NCBI GenBank assembly: GCA_001600455.1 | Contig: BCKC01000006.1 | Span: 2,232,001 to 2,296,000, forward strand | DNA from: Endocalyx cinctus | Taxonomy: Eukaryota > Ascomycota > Sordariomycetes > Amphisphaeriales > Apiosporaceae | Reading direction: 5' to 3' | Length of the DNA stretch: 64,000 nt | Shown: positions 39,301-48,863 of the stretch, one piece after another | Position numbering within the stretch: the stretch's first letter is position 1 | How the letters are laid out: each line of letters begins with the position of its first letter | Translations under genes and position numbers: made by a program | The notes under the pieces: model-generated | What the model was told of the DNA's origin: nothing | Seen by the model: the letters and a program-made list of their open reading frames with translations, nothing else | The model's database searches: none

Positions 39301-41304
39301 TCATGGAAGCTCTGCTCTCGTTTGATCAGGCATCTCATAATAACCATGAGGGGCATAGCCTTGATTTCCCGGTGCTTCATATATCTCTCTTCCGGGTGCC
39401 TCGTGGGCTGTGTGCGGAGAAGCGTTATTATAAAATGAATGAGGTGTACCTTGACCAGGAAGCTCTTGGACCGGCGAGTACGCAGTTTGCCCATGAAGCT
39501 CGGAGGTGAAAGGGTGAGGAGGAGGGAACGGACTATGGGGCTGATAAGGTGAAGTATGTCCCGAGATGGGCGAAACATTATCTACCCGCATGACCGGATC
39601 CGTTTTCAACGTATTCGGGCTCTGATTGGAATTGGGCGTATGCGAAAGGGCGATACTGTCAAGCTCAGGCTTCCCGTTGAAATCAGGTTCGGTTTGGGTG
39701 CCGAGAAGCTGAATACGCTCCTTCGCTTTCCTAGCCCGCCGCCAAACAAAGAATGCCGCAACGGCGATCAGTAGAATTCCCGCCAGACCGCCGACAGCAG
39801 CTCCTACTAGCAAAGTCTTATTTGACTTGCCTGCCAGGTTCGAATTATCACTGGAACTTGAGCTGCCAGACCCGGACGCATTACTGGTCTTCGCAGGGCC
39901 CGAGCTTCCAATAATACCGGTGGCAGATGTTTCCGTGACTAAGTCCAATTAGTCAATGTTCAACCAAGTCTTTTGGATAAATTTATAAGCATACTTGATT
40001 CGGTTATTCCTGCAGGGGTAGTCAATCCCTTCGCAGCGCTACAGTATAGATCATAGACACTGATTGCCGAACTGATATCCTCTGTTGCAGTCGAGTCGCA
40101 GGACCATTGGACGTCTGACGTAATTGAGCTGCTCACTAGTCCCGTCATATCATCTCTCAGACAGACACAGGATGCTAATGCTTTAGGGCCTTGAGGACAT
40201 AAGCCCCACGTTTGCTGACGTTCAACATTAGCAAGAAGATTCCGACTTCCTCCAAGGTATGTTTTTTTCTCACACTAAAAACGCCGTCTGATACGGCCGA
40301 TTGAGCGCACGGCGCGAGCGAGCTAAAGGCAGGCAGCGCAGTGACATAATATGTCACTTCCGAGATTGTCAGTATACTGTTTCTTCTGGCCATTAAGGGG
40401 CTGATCGCAGATAACTCACTATCGCCTGGAGGATCTGTTGTCTCCGGGAATGATGTTGTTCCATCCCCAAGTCCACAGTAGCCGGCGAATACTGCTTGTG
40501 CTGATGCGATATCTGAAGTATGGGAAGAACATGAATATTTTACAGACGTGTTGATGCCTTGGCTCGCGAGGAGAGAGTTCTGGTTCTTGGAGCAGACACA
40601 CGGGGCTAGGAGACTAGCCTCTGAGGGACAGAGACTCCATGTCTAGAGTTAGACGTTAGATGTCACTCTTATCTCGTCTCAATAATTATAGCTTACCATG
40701 CCTCTATACGATGCGCATTAGCATAATTCGCGGAACCTTTATGGCTTTTAGCAAGAACTTACTGAACAATTTCCGACAGCCCACCGGCAGCACATGGTGC
40801 GAGTTCTTCGAATGCTGGGAGATCGGTGATATATTGCATAACAGGATTCGTCGGTTCAGGGAATGCGGGCATCGCATTCTGATTACAGTATGCTGAGAGA
40901 ACAGTCGATGCGCTCGCTTGGTCTTCGGAAGCAGTCGAGCCACAGCTATAACTAACATCGCTAGATATGGCGGTGGATATCGATGCGAAGTTGTTATTCT
41001 TCGTACACACGCATGACTGCAGGTCCGTCACTGCTTCTGGACAGTTCGAATATGTTTGTGATAGAACATTGTATGAGATCGCCGACGCCACACAGGGGGC
41101 CTTATACAGAGAAGAGATCAAGTCAACATCTTGCGAGTCATATATACATCACAGGTCTGAGTAGACGAGGGATGTTTTAAGGAACTTACTTACAAGTTCT
41201 GTAAATATCTGCAGATCAGTAACATATACCACCTCGACAGCCAACGACAAGGACGAGGTAAAGCAAATCCAGGCTAATATGGGAAAAGAGCGTAACCGAG
41301 ACAT
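39301..41304 (-). CDS. Single-pass surface protein with three tandem six-cysteine (CFEM-like) modules
   Basis: Seven exons in coding order: 41194-41304, 40763-41100, 40697-40703 (7 nt), 40420-40642, 40274-40356, 39995-40214 and 39301-39938; 539 aa, all phases closing. Residues 1-22 form a signal peptide (PILAWICFTSSLSLA). Three modules follow (cysteines 40-109, 140 to about 210, and 243 to about 313), each C-x16-C-x9-C-x-C-x20-C-x17/18-C, introduced by L-x-x-F-x-x-L-A-P-C in modules 2 and 3. A Ser/Gly stalk leads to a transmembrane helix at about 369-392 (LVGAAVGGLAGILLIAVAAF), a basic stop (WRRARKAKER) and a ~145-residue Pro/Tyr/His-rich cytoplasmic tail. The CxC core and APC start recall CFEM domains, but two of the eight CFEM cysteines are absent. 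Function unknown; a wall sensor or receptor is an inference from topology. An upstream in-frame ATG at 41409 would add a second hydrophobic segment; I prefer 41304. Confidence 0.85.
40697..40703 (-). other. 7-nt micro-exon of the six-Cys surface protein
   Basis: Flanked by a 59-nt intron (GTAAGTT...GTATAG) and a 54-nt intron (GTAAGC...CTCTAG), both with CTAAC/GCTAAT branch-like sequences. It supplies AGGCATG, giving Gln-Gly-Met across the junctions and restoring frame (phase 2 to phase 0). With it, the first cysteine spacing in module 2 is x16, identical to modules 1 and 3. Confidence 0.8.
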
Positions 41305-43043
41305 CCTCGTATTCGTAGCTACGGAGAAACGAGCGAACAGAACAAAAACTACGAGGAAATAAGAACAAAGCAGAAAAGGAAAAAAATCGAATGGAGGGAA
41401 GTTTTTCATGGGAAACGATGCTCCTCTTTCCCGCGAGGACCAAGCATGTCTGAATAGGACATGCCGCTAAAAGGCCAAGAAAACGCCTTCATTTCTCAAA
41501 TGCACGATCTTTTGATGTATAATTTCTCTACGTGGACGCCGTTTAGCGACTTAGAGCGGGAGAGCTGATGAAAGGTGAAGTTGAGGGACCGGTCACCGAA
41601 GTGCTATGATCCCTGCTAGCTGAAAATATATACTACTCGATGATGAAGTGGGCGCCTTGCCTAGTTAGGAAAGGGTAGACGGATATTCTAGTTTAAAATC
41701 GCCTTACGACCACGAAAATGGATAGTTGTTGTAAGATCACCTTGAAGCCAGAGGGTTTGACAACTCACTTTATAGACAGAACATGATTGTACATGAGCGC
41801 AGATCTTATGCTCGCCGAGAACTTGAACCGTGGAGACCTTGTGATTCCACATGTGCGAGGACCAGTCACTGGATCGTGACGGACTCCTAAAAGGCATGGC
41901 ACTTGATGTCGAATCACATCGGAACGAGGATATAAGGTTAAAAGGACCCCTGAGAATTTCGATGTAGTCTAGAAAGAACCCTACTAAGGGTAAGTTGGGA
42001 ATGACTCGAGCAACGTGCCTTTTTATTGGATAAGTAAGCTAGAAAGAGGTTTCCAATATGACACAAATATACTATTTATTCATAGTTCAGGGGTGCTTAT
42101 TTTGTGCTTGTAGTTAGGACTGGTTGGACAGGAGGACAGAGAGCTAGTCGGAGTTAAGCGTATGTGGTAGTCACTTAATTCAGTATGAAGTAGTTCCTTA
42201 GTACGGAGTATAGGTACCCTAAATTACATGCTCCTAGAACCGACTGTTTTTTTTTTTTTTTTTGGGGGGGGGGGATACTTACATATTTATTCTGACTATT
42301 CAGGGATTATTGTAGACCAGAAAAGACATATACCCAATTGCATTTGCAGTGTATTAGAGACACTAAACGTCTAAGTGACCGCCAGCGAACCCCTGCTGCC
42401 CTGGCAGGCGGTGCTCAAAATAGTTCGAACACAAGCCAACTACCACTAAAACTTACCCACTTCATATATATATTTAACACATAAAATAATAATTAATATA
42501 TATAATATTTATATTATTGAAAAGAGAAAGACAAATTTATTACGAGAAAAAGAGTTTTCTTTTTAATACATTTATATTTGGGCCGAAAAATATAAAGGAA
42601 AACTAAGTAAGCTTGTAGGCCATGGTTTTTTTCAGGAATGATCACTGCGGAATGGTATATATTAACGGTACTATGTAAATATTAAGCTTAAAAGTAAAAT
42701 AAACATATTATAATATTCCTCTCGTTCTTCCCTTTCTAATGATGTAAGTTTCATATATATTAATTATTATTTTATTTGTTAAATATATATATGAAGTTGG
42801 TAAGTTTTGGTGGTAGTTGGCTTGTGTTCGAACTATTTTGAGCATCGCCTGCCTGGCCGCCCGGTAATAGGTTATTTATAGTAAGATTACTAACCTAATA
42901 AATAGTGATTCAAAGGCCAAGTTTAGGCCGCATTCTCACTATAACATCTTCTTCTACTTTTTCATCTTATCTTCTCTCGTATATATTATACACAAGTAGC
43001 TCTACTATCGTTGCTCTCAATATTCCACATCGCCGACGTCACA
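41305..43043. other. Divergent intergenic region carrying a MITE-like element
   Basis: Between the six-Cys gene (-) and the ankyrin gene (+). It contains TACGGAGTA at 42202-42210, a T17G11 homopolymer junction (42247-42274) and the inverted-repeat element at about 42390-42866. No other gene is seen. Confidence 0.6.
42390..42866. mobile_element. MITE-like non-autonomous element with ~98-bp inverted arms
   Basis: Plus-strand positions 42406-42503 match the reverse complement of 42753-42850 over 98 nt with four mismatches. Both arms share GCTCAAAATAGTTCGAACAC and ACAAGCCAACTACCA near their outer ends and AATAATAATTAATATATA near their inner ends. The ~250-bp centre is AT-rich and has no open frame of note. 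Outside the arms the similarity decays through GC-rich sequence (GCCCTGGCAGG on the left, CCTGGCCGCCCGG on the right), so the exact termini and target duplication are uncertain. The arms differ little, which suggests recent or constrained activity. It lies about 180 bp upstream of the ankyrin gene's ATG. I cannot assign a transposase superfamily. Confidence 0.82.
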
Positions 43044-45047
43044 ATGTCTGGAGACAACTCAAATGACAAGGGTAAGGAGGTAAATGAAAAACATGAGAAC
43101 TCCACTCCGCTCGCCGAAGCTCTTCTAGCTGGAGACGTTGACGAATGTCGCCGACTGTTCTCCACTGAACAGTCTCTCCTCTGGTGCAGCATTTGGGCAC
43201 CGGTAATTGATGATTCCGTACGCGATGATAGTAAGCTACCGTTAGTCGTAGCTTGCAAGCTCCCTCGCTATCGAGAGGAATTAGTCAACGATTCAGAGAT
43301 ACCGGCCGCGCACCAAAAGACATATCGATTAACCCCCGAAATCCTCGAACTCGTCGCGCTCATCCTGGAAATGGGTCATTACGTATTCCAGGAGCTGATC
43401 CCAATCGAACCTTACTACCAAACCCTTTTAGTCGACATCATCAGATTATACGAAAACCCTGCCAGTCTAGTACAGCTTTTACTGTTGCGTGGCTGGCCCG
43501 TTAACAACATTGGTCTGAGATGGAGCCCTATGTACGAAGCAGTCCGCGGGGGGCATATCGACGTAGTGAAGATGCTACTAAATAAAATGGCACCCGAGAA
43601 AGTAAGTGGGTCGAATTATCACCCCGGCCACGTTCTCCTGGCAGCAACTGGATGCGATCCACGTAATAAGGTATGGCCTGTAAGGAAATCACCGGCAGAT
43701 CGCGAGCGGGCAGAGCAAATGATCAACTTATTGCTGGATCATGGGTTTCGTGAACTGAACCCATTCTCGCTAGAAAGCAACGTGTTATTATGTTGTTCTG
43801 GCTGGGCAGGGCAAACGCTACTAATGCGACTTCTCGGTATGGGATATGACGTGAATATGTGTTATCATCGAAATCGATTTCTCGAAAATAACCCTCGATT
43901 CGATACCCACGCTTCACCGCTTCATACTGCCGCCGAGGGTTGGAACTTGGAAGCAATACGCCTCTTCTTGAATTCCGGCGCAGACGTGCATATCTTGGAC
44001 GACTACAGTCGGGATCCGTTGCAGTGGGCAATGCTAAGTTCGAGGATAAAACGCAGTGAGTCGTATAAAATACATTTTCTAACGGACAATTACGATACGT
44101 CCAGTCCGATGGAGACGGCGGAATTACTGGTTAAGTATGGCGCCGATGTAAATCGACAAAATCGGTATGGGCAGACGGCTCTGTATTACGCAGCAGAATA
44201 TCGCGATCTTCAATCATTGAAATTTCTCCTTGAATGTGGCGCCGATATAAATATTCGAGATCGAACAGGTAGGACTTTGCTTCACGCCCTAGCAGATATC
44301 TCGTGCTCACTGAATGAGAAACGTGATGCCTCCGTTGATAGAACAGCCATTGAGTTTCTCATCCGGAGCGGAGTCGATATTAATGCTCAAACGAACGTTG
44401 AGCATGATGAAATAAACGAGGAGCTTGTAAGTATTGGTGGTGGTGAAACGGCACTGCATCTTGCTGTCCTGGCACAGGACCTTATCGTGATTGACCACTT
44501 CCTTCGTCTGGGAGCAGATCCCTCCGTTCTCAATGGAGAAGGAGATACTGCCTTGCATATAGCATGCCGGGAAGGGGATGAGGCACTCGTCCAGGCGTTT
44601 ATTTCGCATGGGATGGATCTGAACATAATAAATTCGCGTGGATATACACCTCTCCACAGTACTACGATCAGGAAAGAGTTGTACTGGGAAGACGACTGGG
44701 CTGAGCAGGATCGACGGGCGTCTGTAAAGCAGAAGTTGCTGTTGGACGCTGGAGCAGATCCTGCCCCGAAGACGCCGGATGGACACACTTACGCAGATCT
44801 CGAACAAATCACGTCCTTAAAAATGGCTGTTCTGAAAGCTAAGTTATTCGAAAAGGTTAACCATTACCGAAACCCCCCTTCAACAGGCACTCCCCCAGGA
44901 GGCGGCGAGCTAAGAGGTGGAGTTGGCGCTCGACGTAGGGTCATGTTTAGCGGTGGCGTCCGGCCGCGATTCACAGTGCGTACAAGAGGTAGGGGTAGAG
45001 GTAGGGGAGGTAGAGGGAGAGGGACTATGACAGGGGGATGTCCGTGA
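43044..45047 (+). CDS. Ankyrin-repeat protein with a basic Arg/Gly-rich C-terminus
   Basis: Single exon, 667 aa from the ATG at 43044 (MSGDNSNDKGKEVNEKHENS). An in-frame ATG 33 nt upstream exists, but the downstream one has the better context (CACAATG). An N-terminal domain of ~110 residues with no clear repeat is followed by ankyrin repeats, more regular from about residue 290: SPLHTAAEGWNLEAIRLFL, TALYYAAEYRDLQSLKFLL, TALHLAVLAQDLIVIDHFL, TALHIACREGDEALVQAFI and a final TPLHSTTI. The last ~60 residues switch to Gly/Pro/Arg, ending in TRGRGRGRGGRGRG, an RGG-like tail that is unusual on an ankyrin protein. Function unknown; ankyrins mediate protein binding, and the tail suggests nucleic-acid contact or arginine methylation. 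Ankyrin proteins are expanded in filamentous fungi, and the neighbouring MITE fits an accessory locus. Confidence 0.87.
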   Translation: MSGDNSNDKGKEVNEKHENSTPLAEALLAGDVDECRRLFSTEQSLLWCSIWAPVIDDSVRDDSKLPLVVACKLPRYREELVNDSEIPAAHQKTYRLTPEILELVALILEMGHYVFQELIPIEPYYQTLLVDIIRLYENPASLVQLLLLRGWPVNNIGLRWSPMYEAVRGGHIDVVKMLLNKMAPEKVSGSNYHPGHVLLAATGCDPRNKVWPVRKSPADRERAEQMINLLLDHGFRELNPFSLESNVLLCCSGWAGQTLLMRLLGMGYDVNMCYHRNRFLENNPRFDTHASPLHTAAEGWNLEAIRLFLNSGADVHILDDYSRDPLQWAMLSSRIKRSESYKIHFLTDNYDTSSPMETAELLVKYGADVNRQNRYGQTALYYAAEYRDLQSLKFLLECGADINIRDRTGRTLLHALADISCSLNEKRDASVDRTAIEFLIRSGVDINAQTNVEHDEINEELVSIGGGETALHLAVLAQDLIVIDHFLRLGADPSVLNGEGDTALHIACREGDEALVQAFISHGMDLNIINSRGYTPLHSTTIRKELYWEDDWAEQDRRASVKQKLLLDAGADPAPKTPDGHTYADLEQITSLKMAVLKAKLFEKVNHYRNPPSTGTPPGGGELRGGVGARRRVMFSGGVRPRFTVRTRGRGRGRGGRGRGTMTGGCP

Positions 45048-45729
45048 ATGGGCCGGAACAGGTAATTTTGTAAACCATGTAACGGTTGGCTTACCGGTAG
45101 GTCTATATGTTCCTTTTTGGCTGTATTTTTTTTTCCCCAGTCCTTGGTCTGCTTTTGCTTTGTCGCCATATCAAAAGAAGGAGGGTAAGTAGGTAGCTAG
45201 GTGCCAACAGTAAGTAACAGACTGGATCGACAAAAAAAATAGAGGTTCGGTAATCTGAAGAATGAAGTTGAAAAAAAAAAAAATTGTAGAGAAGTAAGTA
45301 AGAGGCGGTTTCTTCCCCATTGCGCACGCATGTGGACGTATCACAATATTTCACCCCACCCGCTCACTCATTTTATCTGGTCAGCTCTAGAAATTTGAAG
45401 ACGCTATAATAAGACAATTTATTCCATTAGCCGTCCTCAGGTTCATCTGACAATCACATATAAACAGTAACCTAGCTCATCTCAGGGGACATAGCTATTT
45501 CAGTAATTTGGGCGTGTAACACGTGATGCCACGATTCGGCCCCTGCCGAGTGGAGATACCAGGACCACGGAAATGGGATATACTTCACTCCGCATCCGTC
45601 TGTCCGTACCTTGAACCAACCTAACTGTCAAAGATTCGATTCAATCTCGACAAGCTTCGAAGATTATATTGAAATATATCAATTAAATAAATGAAAATCA
45701 TCATATTTATAAATTAATATATAATCACC
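45048..45729. other. Intergenic region, ankyrin gene / M20 hydrolase
   Basis: 0.7 kb with no gene. Contains the ankyrin 3' UTR and the AT-rich promoter of the M20 gene. Confidence 0.6.
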
Positions 45730-47568
45730 ATGGTTAGCATGATCTTAAAACCAAGGAGTAACTGCGTGCGGCATATCATCGGCTCACCTCCGAGATACGG
45801 CATCTCCTCATATTTGCACTCGCGACCACGCGCGTTCTTCAACGTCACAAAAACGCAGCTAAAACGCTCATACTCATCCACATTCGACTCTTTTTTGTCG
45901 GAATTGAAAGTGGACCAAAGCCGACTCATGGAGTCTCTGCACCACACGTGCTCCTGGGGAACCGGGAAACGATGGGGAAGGTAAAGAAAATAAGACTTAC
46001 ACTTACAATGCCAATTTTATTATTACATATACATGAAATCAATATTTAACCCTTTGACTTTTTTTTGGTAACACTAACAAAGAGCGAAAAAAAAAAAAAA
46101 AAAGTGCACCCACCGAAACGGGCATGTCCCGCCTAGCGCTCGGAGACGCAGATAAGCAGGCGAGAGACTGGTTCGTGACGACGACTCGGGACGAGCTAGG
46201 GTGCGAGGTGCGGATCGACGCGATGGGCAACATATTCGCGGTGAGGCCCGGCCGGCGCGAGGGGCCCGCGACCTTCGCGGGTTCGCACTTGGATACGCAG
46301 CCCACGGGAGGGCGATACGACGGTATCCTGGGGATCCTGGCGGGGATCGAGATGTTAAGAGTGCTGAAGGACCGCGGGGTGCAGACCGAGTTTCCGGTCG
46401 GCGTTGTGAATTGGACTAAGTAAGTAGTAGGTCGTAACGGGTTGGTTTTTTTTTATTTTTTTTTTATGAAAAGTCCCCTTTATGTGATAATTATACCTTT
46501 TGAAGGAAATACGAAGGGGGCTAATTCAACGCTGGGGGAATTGATAAAACAGTGAAGAAGGAGCTCGTTTCCCGATCAGCATGGTATCTTCGGGCGTCTG
46601 GGCCGGGGATATCCCGCTGGAGACCGCTCACAATCTTCAGGAAGTGGGTGGTGGGAGCGCTACGATGAAGTCCGAACTGGAGAGGATAGGTTATCTCAGA
46701 TCCGTGCCGGCTAGCCACACCAGCGTTCCCATGGCGGCCCATTTCGAGTTACATATAGAACAAGGGCCGATACTCGAGGCGGAGAAGCAGAAAGTGGGCG
46801 TTGTGCAGGGCGTTCAGGCCTACAGGTGGTTTACGATAGATGTGTACGGTCGAGGTAAGAATTGTCTTTTTTCCCCCTTCACCACTCGCGAAAAAAATAA
46901 GTTTGATTTTTATTGGTTCTACTTTCTGATTTAAAAAATATACAGATGCACATACGGGAACCACCCCTCTCGCGAACCGCAGCGACGCCATGCTCCTAGC
47001 CGCGCGGCTCATCACGCACTCCCACCGCGTCGCGACGCAACACGGAGGCCTAGCTTCGACGGGGATCCTCACGCTCTCGCCCGGCAGCACGAACACGATC
47101 CCCGGCCGCGTGCGCTTCTCGCTCGACGTCCGGGCCGCCGCGGACGAGACCGTATCGGCGATGGAAGCCGACCTAAAGCGCGACTTCGCGACGCTCGCGG
47201 CCGGGACCGACGTCGGCGGTCTGCTGGCCGGGGGAACGCCGGCGGGCGGGTTCGAGGTCCGATGGACGACCGATAGCGTCTCGCCCGCGACGATTTTTCA
47301 CCCGGATTGCGTCGCGGCCGTGCGCGCCGCGGCCGCGTCCGTCTTGGGGGGCGACGAGACCTCGGTGAGGGATATGACGAGCGGGGCCGGTCACGATAGC
47401 GTGTACGCTAGCAGGCGGTGCCCGACGAGCATGATCTTCGTGCCGTCGAGGAATGGCGTCAGCCATAACCCGGAGGAGTTCACTAGCGACGAGGACTGTG
47501 CGATTGGGGCGGCGGTGCTGATGCAGAGTGTGTTGAGGTATGATCGGTTGAGGGCTACGGCGAAATAG
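45730..47568 (+). CDS. M20-family N-carbamoyl-L-amino acid hydrolase / beta-ureidopropionase-type amidohydrolase
   Basis: Four exons: 45730-45980, 46105-46419, 46553-46854 and 46946-47568; 496 aa. The first ~48 residues are Arg/Ser-rich and may target mitochondria. The core has the di-metal ligands of M20 amidases: GSHLDTQPTGGRYDGILG (His and Asp), NEEGARF (Glu pair, rebuilt across intron 2), HIEQGP (His), then DAHTGTTPL (across intron 3) and the late VRDMTSGAGHDSVY (His). SAPTETGMSRLALGD is rebuilt across intron 1. These motifs match bacterial N-carbamoyl amino acid hydrolases and yeast-type PYD3 beta-alanine synthase. Reaction inferred: hydrolysis of an N-carbamoyl amino acid to amino acid, CO2 and ammonia, as in pyrimidine or hydantoin catabolism; the exact substrate is open. 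Intron 1 is odd, with an uninterrupted A run immediately before its AG acceptor. Convergent with the AlkB gene. Confidence 0.9.
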
Positions 47569-47761
47569 GAGTTCTCCTCGATAATAAATAAATAAAGACC
47601 ATTAGCTACGCTTGCGTTAGGATGTGCATGATATCATTAAATACCTTTCAAAGACACTTACTATTTTGCTTCTAATGACATCAATATCACGTAGTATAAA
47701 CCCAATATCTAACATGCAAAACTCGAGACTCGTCATGTCTCAATTCTTTATTTTTATTTTT

Positions 47762-48863
47762 TTATTTCATTTGTCTCACATTCAAGTTAATTCGTTTATT
47801 TCCCATCCAACCACGCCATTCCTCAAACTTTCCATCTTCGGCTGGCCAATCGGCGAGGAAGTCAGGACACGACCCCTTCAAAACCTTGGGAACGCCGTGC
47901 CAGGCGTATCGAGACTCCTCGCTCATGTAAATCGCATCACCGGAGCGCAGACGCAGGAGGAGATACGGTTTCTTTTGGGAAGGGTCCTCGTCCGACTTCG
48001 CCTTACCCGCGACGTCGCCGTACTCGTTCGGCGCGATCATGAAGAGCGCCTCGCACCCGAGACTCAGGCTGACCAAGCCCTTGTCCGTCTTCTCGCTCAC
48101 GTCGCGATGGATCATCATCGAGTCGCCCGGGGTGTAGAAGTTGCAGATGGCGGCCTGAGCGATGGTGTCCGGAAACAAGGTTTGCAGGAAGTTGGCGATG
48201 TCGGGCGGGAAATCAGGCGGTGGCTGATTCGGGTATACCCGGTTGGTCCAGTCGTACTGGCCGCCCAAAGTGACCCACTTGAGGCGACGTCCGAGGACTT
48301 GTTTGATGGAAAGGGGGTTGTGCATGTCTGGGTCCTTCGGCGTGAAGTTGGCCGGGGTATCTGGCGGATAAGAAAAGAATGATCGAGACTCTACATCTTC
48401 GCTTTCTTGATACGGAAGATTAAAATGAAGATGTAAATTTGTCTGATGAGTAGGGTTACTTAGATCCCGGTGGGCTAGCTTAGAGACCAAAATCTTTTGT
48501 GTGCTCTGGGGGATCAGAGAGGGCACGATTAGGAGACCTATAAATTTGTTAGGGTTGGTTTTAGACGTGAGAAACAAAGTGCTAACCAGGCAGTAGTGGA
48601 TGAAAATATATAGGAGCATCTTCCACTGTCCTATTTGTATCCCATGCCTCCCCCTCTATGTGCTGAAGGGATTCTTTAAGCCTAGCAGCAGGGATATGTC
48701 CAGATAATTGAAATGGACCCTTTTGTTCTGACGGGATCAACTCATCTACATCTGGATGATTAAAAAGGTCCTGGTGATCAGTTCTATAATACTTTTTCCA
48801 GAATGCTCTTAGCTCATCCGAGGGTTGCTCATGAGCATCTAGGGTAGTAAGGTCGATCGTCAT
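47762..48863 (-). CDS. AlkB-family 2-oxoglutarate/Fe(II) dioxygenase (ALKBH1-like)
   Basis: Two exons, 48587-48863 and 47762-48537, with a 49-nt intron (GTTAGC donor, TATAG acceptor); 350 aa. The N-terminal ~75 residues are a fungal extension (FWKKYYRTDHQDLF). The catalytic core has the nucleotide-recognition region (LKWVTLGGQYDWTNRVYP), then the metal triad: HRD in MMIHRDVSE and a distal His in RYAWHGVPKV. The 2-oxoglutarate-binding Arg is in RINLNVRQ at the C-terminus. LGGQYDW and the late RINLNVRQ are typical of the AlkB/ALKBH1 branch. Family knowledge: oxidative demethylation of alkylated nucleic acids (DNA, tRNA or mRNA); the substrate cannot be chosen from sequence. It ends 193 bp from the convergent M20 gene. 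Confidence 0.9.

Noticed and set aside
40371..40436. Unspliced reading of the six-Cys gene through 40357-40419
   Set aside because: It is open, but a GTGAGT donor and an AAG acceptor remove 63 nt and give a linker (GDMTYYVTALPAF) matching the one between modules 1 and 2 (MQYITDLPAF).
47624..48382. 252-codon plus-strand open frame
   Set aside because: Antisense to the AlkB-like gene, whose catalytic residues and spliced frame are clear.
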